From: a virus
Reading direction: 5' to 3' (one strand)
IMG/VR virus record: IMGVR_UViG_3300006902_000002
Coordinates: 1 to 21,234 of that record
Length of the DNA: 21,234 bases
The notes beneath the pieces are model-generated. The model made no database searches, had not been told where the DNA came from, and was given only the letters and a program-made list of their open reading frames with translations. Position 1 is the stretch's first letter. The number at the start of each line of letters is the position of its first letter. The translations under genes and the position numbers were made by a program. This document shows, piece after piece, positions 18,201-21,234 of the stretch.

Positions 18201-18339
18201 AACTGCAGGATTAATTCAGATATCAGGCAATTCAATAAATACAACAACAGGAGTAAGCATCAATATTGCAAGTCCAGTTAATTTCCTTAAAGGGGTTAGC
18301 GGAGGACCATTGGCGATGAACTTCTTAATACATAGTTAA
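12253..18339 (+). CDS. Giant modular tail-fibre protein, paralogue of the 5383 gene
   Basis: 2028 residues. Eight CBM5/12-like repeats (about 8-445) lead into a beta-helix region (VYYVSETGTD, PWKTLRYA, VKTGTYEEVLPLSV). This region is opened by a helical module (about 544-676, with KCTRDSGLMIDAVLWDL), a GTYTNVAVTGGTGTG module (about 783-856) and a second helical stretch (about 881-980, KCLADIRIYVQTIMDDL). One YTP repeat (1012-1113) precedes the conserved TANEYGTKR...NGNSSYGDFGCVAEG domain (to about 1243). The C-terminal backbone matches the 5383 protein (DGVLGQPTFSARG, DEYQFGRYLQVEG, TGHDFLDVGTGD, TDQDGNFKVGELF, VPTQRAIRTYI). It is split by a VITGVSQANPMEVTAV module (about 1517-1597) and a third helical module (about 1635-1796). 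It lacks the Asp-box region. No signal peptide or membrane segment. A virion fibre or baseplate appendage is the best reading; the ligand is unknown. Confidence 0.88.
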   Translation: MAEFKLGRIRFVWKGSWVTSTSYYVDDVIRYGGRTYNCVSNHIANADFQVDLTAENWQLMSDGQEWKSDWSLNTVYKPNDVVKYGGYIYICNTGHTSAATVELGLENHQSYWDLFVEGFDWKSDWTISTRYKVNDLVKYGGSVYLCIEEHTSDTTTAVGLEGKQSKWEIFGKGFVWLGDWAINTRYRVNDTVRYGGQIYINITGHTSAATITDGLEANQAQWQVLHKGIQYLGAHAATTRYKVNDVVKYGANIWIATTAHTSTTSLAADEGNWSVLIPGLEFEDTWDSSTQYQPGDFITYGGYSYVSNTNNVNKNPPLNSSDWTLFVTGFNLRGDYNAVTAYKQGDVVRVGGFTYLAIADTTGNKPPSVLHWDKLNEGLYWKGNWANATEFDRGDIVRGTTNTNTSYICVTGHTSNNVGPSTINQPDYPPGAGVDTSVWSLLATGTENAVLSVKGDLLIYGQSGPARLPIGKAGQTLIVNSAGDLPEWGYFGAVDQVYYVSETGTDVPAPDSGPTLDKPWKTLRYALWQIEQGPRNPQGTYMMERNKAFIQAEIIAWINAQIAGNISPFTSGYTYDAAKCTRDSGLMIDAVLWDLRHGGNEKSRYATLRISTQTEFVNNSAELQAYLTRLVYITQQVTANNAGYSAGQGTINQVVDNNYTAEPAVNGEIASYIQIAIDCLAAGNTSGVPIEEVAQTSLFVKTGTYEEVLPLSVRKGTAIVGDELRSTVIKPAGQQSSVSDTAFTLEGIGRMQAILSDIVQNNAVTPTPVGGVTFLTTPAPDLGFVNGTYTNVAVTGGTGTGCTVDCTVLSFAITALSINSPGQNYVVSDALTIPAATIGADGVSTVTGVTTGNNLTQNTDLPVGSAAAGTAAAAIGQDIIDHITYKVNATGSDPAVTGVNSADSTAGFTDARLRLLANKEFIALEAAEYVQRANPTHSNFKEKCLADIRIYVQTIMDDLEYTGNYKSLKAADAYINSRLAKGSSSNDMFYVRNASGIRNVTVEGLIGTLGTTQFSTTAATYAPATGVMELTIGAHSIAVGEKVMIAANSLIFTCDQDTHATQHSYPRATDPYYNKEILVTGATATTITMNVGISSNTTGHTFVMATEDNVTLATANEYGTKRPTGGAYVSLDPGWGPAHEEVWIKSKSPYIQNVTTWGEGCVGVKVDGALHDGGFDSIVGNDFTQLCDNGIGAWITNLGRVELVSVFSYYAHIGYLCENGGKLRSTNGNSSYGDFGCVAEGTDASETPITATVDNRSTDAIIDNVMTDANQILAFEYDNAGRQYSNATFTISGPGYGIAGTTPTYNTGGVYKIRLIETNQEVSDQGGSTYMTALNTGQTGDTTSITIANADSNASGAYPGMAIWIVEGKGVGQYAYINTYNATSKVATVKKYSNAADGWERLGGLAVEATLDNTTKYSIEPRVVIAAPQDDGSTAVRQAIARAVVTTEKISKVKIIDCGASYTSAPAVTFTDPNNTTDAPVQSYIDDGVLGQPTFSARGTDFETASATVSDAGSEKVITGVSQANPMEVTAVAHNFVDGQKVVFSDIVGMTELNSGVYFYIKSTSVDTFAVYIDFDLNNGLDSTNFTAYVSGGKATSFGGFRDEYQFGRYLQVEGLTKVPQAGSNIEFDGIGSTTYPYAYDVLTSNKEFLKDEVVSWFDNTGYPGVHSQAELDKCERDVGYEIDALAHDLKFGGNTETVRVAKFYWIGTNTQLGVGEQAYAVAVNNKLKEIINGYILTNTGWSTEQTPVVTTQTITANNGEIGTTDKITTLITNFNDVIENGLTSLPATIGLNNPYYKIVSVKSQLGSQAPYSALLQISPQLSVAQSQEHGSQVTMKFRYSQVRLTGHDFLDVGTGDTANTNYPGTPLNDPDSANEAVGRGGGRVFFSATDQDGNFKVGELFSVQQATGIATLNADAFNISGLQELQLGDQTLGGTSAAINQFSTDGTMAANSDSIVPTQRAIRTYIASQIGGGASSINVNLITAGLIQISGNSINTTTGVSINIASPVNFLKGVSGGPLAMNFLIHS
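12274..13587 (+). repeat. Eight CBM5/12-like repeats (second giant fibre)
   Basis: Eight units in register with those of the paralogue. Units 2-4 are the most alike (TVYKPNDVVKYGGYIYICNT, TRYKVNDLVKYGGSVYLCIE, TRYRVNDTVRYGGQIYINIT), pointing to later local duplication. None has the large insertion found in unit 4 of the paralogue. Confidence 0.75.
15286..15591 (+). repeat. Single YTP repeat inserted in a conserved domain
   Basis: About 102 codons from TTQFSTTAATYAPATG to ATEDNVTLA. It has the same core as the other YTP repeats but with the short loop YPRATDPYYNKE in place of YPRATGSAAPGG. It lies between VEGLIGTLG and TANEYGTKR. The paralogue has MQGKTGGL followed at once by TAANEYGTKR, so the insertion edges are clear. 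Confidence 0.85.
18234..18241 (+). promoter_or_regulatory. Possible internal late-promoter-like box (AATAAATA)
   Basis: A NATAAATA match inside the end of the giant fibre gene, 112 bases before the start at 18354. It could serve the small downstream gene, but in AT-rich coding DNA such a match may be chance. Confidence 0.2.
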
Positions 18340-18353
18340 AGGAGAGAAAACAC

Positions 18354-18674
18354 ATGGCTTCAGGAAGATTAGGAAAAGCGGATTTGGTTGCCACTACTGA
18401 TACTGTAGTATACACGTGTCCAGCGGATACATTTACCGTGGCCACCGTGTCTATCTGCAATAGAGGTAATCAAGTTATTACACTAAAAATGTCGGTGTCA
18501 GACTCAGGTACTCCAGATGCGTCAGAATATGTAGAATATGATACAGAAGTTCTGTCACACGGAGTATTAGAACGAACTGGTTTAGTAATGAATGCTGGAC
18601 AAAAGCTCGTTGTATGGTCTAACGCTGTAAATGTTAGTGCAGTAGTTATGGGTATTGAAACTGGTACTTCGTAA
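18354..18674 (+). CDS. Small beta-rich phage tail protein
   Basis: 106 residues. A strong ribosome binding site (AAAGGAG, 18338-18344) nine bases before the ATG overlaps the previous stop. The sequence runs ADLVATTDTVVYTCPADTFT, then VSICNRGNQVITLKMSVSDS, then EYVEYDTEVLSHGVLERTGL and AGQKLVVWSNAVNVSAVVMG. The plan YT.PA.T...V.VCNRG...YIEYDT.....VLERTG....G.K..V is familiar from small structural proteins near tail-fibre genes in T4-like and other phages. There is no signal peptide or membrane segment. It has two cysteines. It resembles the protein at 1592 in length and overall plan, so the pair may be distant paralogues. Likely a small beta-sandwich tail or fibre-tip component; role inferred. 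Confidence 0.72.
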   Translation: MASGRLGKADLVATTDTVVYTCPADTFTVATVSICNRGNQVITLKMSVSDSGTPDASEYVEYDTEVLSHGVLERTGLVMNAGQKLVVWSNAVNVSAVVMGIETGTS

Positions 18675-18700
18675 TAATTACGTAGAATTAGCTTAAATAA

Positions 18701-18708
18701 CATAAATA
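18701..18708 (+). promoter_or_regulatory. Candidate T4-type late promoter (CATAAATA)
   Basis: A NATAAATA box in the 63-base gap, the longest in the window, 29 bases before the ATG at 18738. A ribosome binding site (AAAGGA, 18723-18728) follows. It would start a transcription unit covering the small tail gene and the Cys-rich family. Confidence 0.5.
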
Positions 18709-18737
18709 GTTAAAATAGATACAAAGGACATAGAAAA

Positions 18738-19070
18738 ATGGGAAGATATATATCAACAACTGGAACTGCTGGTGCTGTTACTAGAGAAGTCTCTACAACA
18801 TACGCCGCATTAGTTAATGATAGAATTCTTGCTGACAGTACAGGTGGAGCATTTACAATAACTCTACCGGCAAATGCTGGTTTGTTAATTAATGATACAA
18901 TTCAAATCATTGATGCAACATCTCAAACTGGCGTAAATGCAATAACTGTTGGAAGAAACGGATCATTAATTCAGGGAGTGGCAGAAGATTTAACTGTTGA
19001 CTTACCTGGAGCGATAATGACTATGGTTTATACTGGTGCAACATACGGTTGGATCTTAGGTGCTGTATAA
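18738..19070 (+). CDS. Small beta-rich tail/fibre protein
   Basis: 110 residues, starting nine bases after AAAGGA. The sequence shows a phage tail-type beta domain: DRILADSTGGAFTITLPANA, INDTIQIIDATSQTGVNAIT, then VGRNGSLIQGVAEDL and a closing VYTGATYGWILGAV. Segments of this type (a .F.ITLP strand, an .I.I.D strand, then .I.RNGS.I.G and a final Y....GW) are common as domains or whole proteins in phage appendages. There is no cysteine, signal peptide or membrane helix. The gene follows its own late-promoter-like box and is 51 bases from the first Cys-rich gene. It may cap or join a fibre, but the sequence shows only the fold class. Confidence is good for a structural role, low for a specific one. 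Confidence 0.72.
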   Translation: MGRYISTTGTAGAVTREVSTTYAALVNDRILADSTGGAFTITLPANAGLLINDTIQIIDATSQTGVNAITVGRNGSLIQGVAEDLTVDLPGAIMTMVYTGATYGWILGAV

Positions 19071-19121
19071 GAATTATTATTAATTTTTTTACACAACAGT
19101 TTTATTTAGGAGAGTTAAGAG

Positions 19122-20111
19122 ATGAGTGCATTAAGCACAATGCTGACAACAAAAAAAGTAGGTTTTACCGAAGCCGAAGAACAGAATCTTGAGAAAGGAA
19201 GAATTTATACATATACTCAAGGGGCTAATTGGTCTAGACTTTGGTGCGGATTTTGTTTCCATCCTGAAGTAGCAGGAACAGTATATTTAGAATCATGGGG
19301 AGCTGGCGGTAGTGGCGGTAAAATGTGCTGTTGCGGTTTTGGCTTACCTGGTAACTCTGCGGCTTATGCCTATAGAAAATTTGATCTAGGAGAAAATGGA
19401 TTTATTTGCGGATGTACAGGTCAATCATGTGGTAATGCAGATACATTATGTCACAGAGGTTGTTCTGAACCAACGTTCATGAATATTTCTACTGGCTTAG
19501 GTGAATGTACTTGCGTTTGTACTCAAGGTGGTGCAGGCGGAGTTTCTTATTGTTCAACTAATACTTCATTTTATTGTTGTTTTGCGGCAAACGGTTTTTG
19601 TGCAACAAAAACTGATAACGATCACTGCGGATGGGTATGTAATATGTGCGATGGAAAACATATAGCTCAAGCATATTGCGGAGATACAGGTTATAATTGT
19701 CCAGGAAGAACTTCTTGTGTAGCGGCTTTTGGTTGTTACCCATTATGTATTTGTAATTTTACTCACTACGCACCTACACCTGCAGGTATGTTTAGTAAAG
19801 AAGGAATGTATGTCGCTTTTAATACAGAAAACAATAACGGATTTTCAGATTGGTCAGGTCAAGGTGCACACCAATTAGAAGCATCTTTAGGGGCTGGAAG
19901 ATGGCCTACAGGTGGTATACCTTGGTCAACTTGCTGGGGAGCAAGTAAAGGTTGTCACTGTCAAATAGGTGAACCTTGTATACCTCACGTTCCAGTTGGA
20001 ATGGGAGGACACGGATCAATGCCATGTCCACAAGTAAGAGATCACGCAAGTAGAGGAGGTCACGGTGGAGTACGAATTAAATTTATTCGTAACGACGAAC
20101 CGACTCAATAA
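19122..20111 (+). CDS. Glycine/cysteine-rich candidate adhesin, paralogue 1
   Basis: 329 residues with 31 cysteines by my count (about 9%). AGGAG at 19108-19112 supports the ATG. The N-terminus (LSTMLTTKK... EEQNLEKGRIYTYTQ) matches the next two genes. Then come WCGFCFHPEVAGTVYLESWG, a Gly-rich SWGAGGSGGKMCCCGFGLPG, and a long middle part with spaced Cys, CxC, CC and His (LCHRGC, CTCVC, CHCQIGEPC). The C-terminus PCPQVRDHASRGGHGGVRIK is conserved. There is no signal peptide or membrane helix. The cysteines could form disulfides after release from the cell or bind metal; neither is shown. T-even-type phages often encode a Gly-rich receptor-binding adhesin (gp38 class) just downstream of the long fibre. 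The same placement here makes a tip adhesin a reasonable but unproven guess. Confidence 0.7.
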   Translation: MSALSTMLTTKKVGFTEAEEQNLEKGRIYTYTQGANWSRLWCGFCFHPEVAGTVYLESWGAGGSGGKMCCCGFGLPGNSAAYAYRKFDLGENGFICGCTGQSCGNADTLCHRGCSEPTFMNISTGLGECTCVCTQGGAGGVSYCSTNTSFYCCFAANGFCATKTDNDHCGWVCNMCDGKHIAQAYCGDTGYNCPGRTSCVAAFGCYPLCICNFTHYAPTPAGMFSKEGMYVAFNTENNNGFSDWSGQGAHQLEASLGAGRWPTGGIPWSTCWGASKGCHCQIGEPCIPHVPVGMGGHGSMPCPQVRDHASRGGHGGVRIKFIRNDEPTQ

Positions 20112-20123
20112 AGAGAGATTATT

Positions 20124-21137
20124 ATGCCAGCATCATCATTAACAGCATTATTACAAACGAAGTATGATTACCCATTAGCTAATGAAACTAATTTAGAAAC
20201 GGGACAGCTTTTTACATTTTATCCTAGTAATCAATATAGCACTAATTTTTGGTGTCATATTTGTTGGAAACCACCAGCAAATGGTATAGCTACAATTGAA
20301 GTATGGGGTGCGGCTGGATCAGGTGCAGAAATGTGCTGTTGCGGTGGAGGAATTCCAGGCAATCCAGGCGGTTATTCTAGAAAAGTATTACCAGAATTTG
20401 GAGCATCTTGGGCCGATTGTTATATTTGTGCTCAGATAGGTTTATCTTGTAATAACACAGACGATTTATGTTACAGAGGAATGTCAGAACCAACTCAAGT
20501 TTGTTGGTTAGCTGGTGATTCCGATGGATGTATTTGTGCTCAAGGTGGTAGAGGTGGAACATCATTCTGCTCATCTAGTCCAGCAATGTATTGTTGTTAC
20601 CTAACAAATGACTGGTGTGGTACACAAGGCGGTGGAGCAGGTTGCGGTATAATTTGTAATTACAGAGACGATGGTGGTACAAATTATTCCGGTGCAGATT
20701 ATTGTGCATTTGCTTATGGTGGAGATGTAAACTGTTATGGCGGATTTAGTTGTATGTACTTTAAAAACTGTTATCCAAACTGTAACTGTAGACAAAATCC
20801 AGTAATTAGAATTCCACCAGGAATGATTTCAGAAAAAGGTGGACAAGTTCAATACGCAATGGATACAGATAATCAAAGATCTTATTGGTCAGGAATGGGC
20901 GGAATTTTTGGAGTAATGGAACCATTAAATATGGCAACAAGAAATCCAACTCAAGGAGCTCCTTATAATGCTTGTTGGACAGGTAATGACTCTTGCGGAT
21001 GTTATCAAGATCAAGGACAAATTAACTTCTTCCCTGGAGGAATTCCAGGACAAGGTCCTACACCTTGCGATGGTGTAAGAGATCACGCTTGGAGAGGCGG
21101 AAACGGAATAATGAGGATTAAATTTGTAGCTTCGTAA
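20124..21137 (+). CDS. Glycine/cysteine-rich candidate adhesin, paralogue 2
   Basis: 337 residues with 28 cysteines by my count. It starts 12 bases after the previous stop; only a weak GAGAG precedes the ATG, so coupling is likely. It aligns with the protein at 19122 over its whole length: ALLQTK...NETNLETGQLFTFYP, WCHICWKPPANG, VWGAAGSGAEMCCCGGGIPG, DDLCYRGMSEPTQV, CICAQGGRGGTSFCSS, MYCC, NCYPNCNC, PPGM.SEKG, and TPCDGVRDHAWRGGNG.MRIKF at the end. The cysteine pattern is kept (WCxxCW/F, MCCC, xCxC, CC) while the intervening loops differ. That is the pattern expected of a fixed scaffold with variable surface loops. No enzyme motif or targeting signal is seen. Probably an alternative or partner subunit of its neighbours at a fibre tip. 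Confidence 0.7.
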   Translation: MPASSLTALLQTKYDYPLANETNLETGQLFTFYPSNQYSTNFWCHICWKPPANGIATIEVWGAAGSGAEMCCCGGGIPGNPGGYSRKVLPEFGASWADCYICAQIGLSCNNTDDLCYRGMSEPTQVCWLAGDSDGCICAQGGRGGTSFCSSSPAMYCCYLTNDWCGTQGGGAGCGIICNYRDDGGTNYSGADYCAFAYGGDVNCYGGFSCMYFKNCYPNCNCRQNPVIRIPPGMISEKGGQVQYAMDTDNQRSYWSGMGGIFGVMEPLNMATRNPTQGAPYNACWTGNDSCGCYQDQGQINFFPGGIPGQGPTPCDGVRDHAWRGGNGIMRIKFVAS

Positions 21138-21144
21138 AAAGGAG
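21136..21144 (+). promoter_or_regulatory. Ribosome binding site of the truncated last gene
   Basis: AAAAAGGAG, the strongest Shine-Dalgarno in this family, overlaps the previous stop codon and lies 11 bases before the ATG at 21156. It supports that start for a gene visible for only 26 codons. Confidence 0.5.
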
Positions 21145-21155
21145 TAAATAGTATT

Positions 21156-21234
21156 ATGGCAACATTGAAAAAAATATTAGGTGAAAGAACAGCCGGAGGC
21201 GGTATAGAACAAAACATAGAAAAAGGTTATATCT
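21156..21234 (+). CDS. Third member of the Gly/Cys-rich family, N-terminal fragment (3' end outside window)
   Basis: Only 26 complete codons are in the window: MATLKKILGER then TAGGGIEQNIEKGYI. The segment IEQNIEKGYI lines up with EEQNLEKGRIYTY of the 19122 protein and NETNLETGQLFTF of the 20124 protein, at nearly the same distance from the start. With the matching intergenic arrangement and strong ribosome binding site, this makes a third tandem paralogue likely. No cysteine falls in the visible part, but none does in the equivalent part of the other two. The product cannot be described beyond this. Confidence 0.6.
   Translation, partial: MATLKKILGERTAGGGIEQNIEKGYI

Noticed and set aside
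18676-18692. Small inverted repeat TAATT...AATTA in the 63-base gap
   Set aside because: Five A/T pairs with no T-run; expected by chance.
19073-19090. Possible terminator after the gene ending at 19070
   Set aside because: There is a T-run, but the only stem is about five A/T pairs, too weak to call an intrinsic terminator in such AT-rich DNA.
19122-21137. Diversity-generating retroelement acting on the adhesin-like genes
   Set aside because: No reverse transcriptase or template/variable repeat pair was seen; the paralogue differences are spread out and not confined to adenine positions.

Overview
The window looks like part of the tail-fibre and receptor-binding region of a T4-like (contractile-tailed) marine phage, of the kind that infects cyanobacteria or SAR11-type bacteria. 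Four things point there. All genes lie on the + strand with almost no spacers. The DNA is AT-rich with strongly A/T-ending codons. Every recognisable domain is a phage tail or virion module known from marine T4-like phages. Short NATAAATA late-promoter-like boxes sit in several of the few gaps. I saw no integrase, transposase, tRNA, rRNA, CRISPR array, host metabolic gene or minus-strand gene. The host and exact phage group cannot be fixed from this sequence.

Layout. (1) 1-1584 is the 3' end of a large fibre gene that enters from upstream. (2) 1592-5347 holds a small beta-rich protein, a small conserved protein, an 863-residue modular fibre ending in a cupredoxin-like domain, and a paralogue of the small conserved protein. 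(3) 5383-18339 holds two giant paralogous fibres of 2273 and 2028 residues. Each starts with eight CBM5/12-like repeats, continues into a beta-helix region and shares a C-terminal domain, but each carries different inserted modules. (4) 18354-19070 holds two small beta-rich tail proteins. (5) From 19122 to the window end there is a tandem family of at least three glycine- and cysteine-rich proteins, the third cut off by the window edge.

How the genes may work together: the large proteins are probably fibre or baseplate-associated shafts and binding domains, the small proteins accessory or tip subunits, and the Cys/Gly-rich proteins candidate distal adhesins. That last assignment rests on gene order and composition only. 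Three late-promoter-like boxes (before the genes at 5383, 12253 and 18738) would split the region into late transcription units.

Most notable observations. The word GCWGC (GCAGC/GCTGC) appears to be absent from the whole window, although about 55 Ala-Ala pairs would readily create it; those pairs use GCC or GCG as first codon instead. A repeat cassette of about 95 residues (called the YTP repeat here) is spread over three genes in about ten full copies, once as a clean insertion into a conserved domain and once as an array inside an Asp-box propeller that is itself an insertion. One fibre ends in a domain with the His, Cys, His and Met residues of a type 1 copper site. The Cys-rich family has 31 and 28 cysteines per protein.
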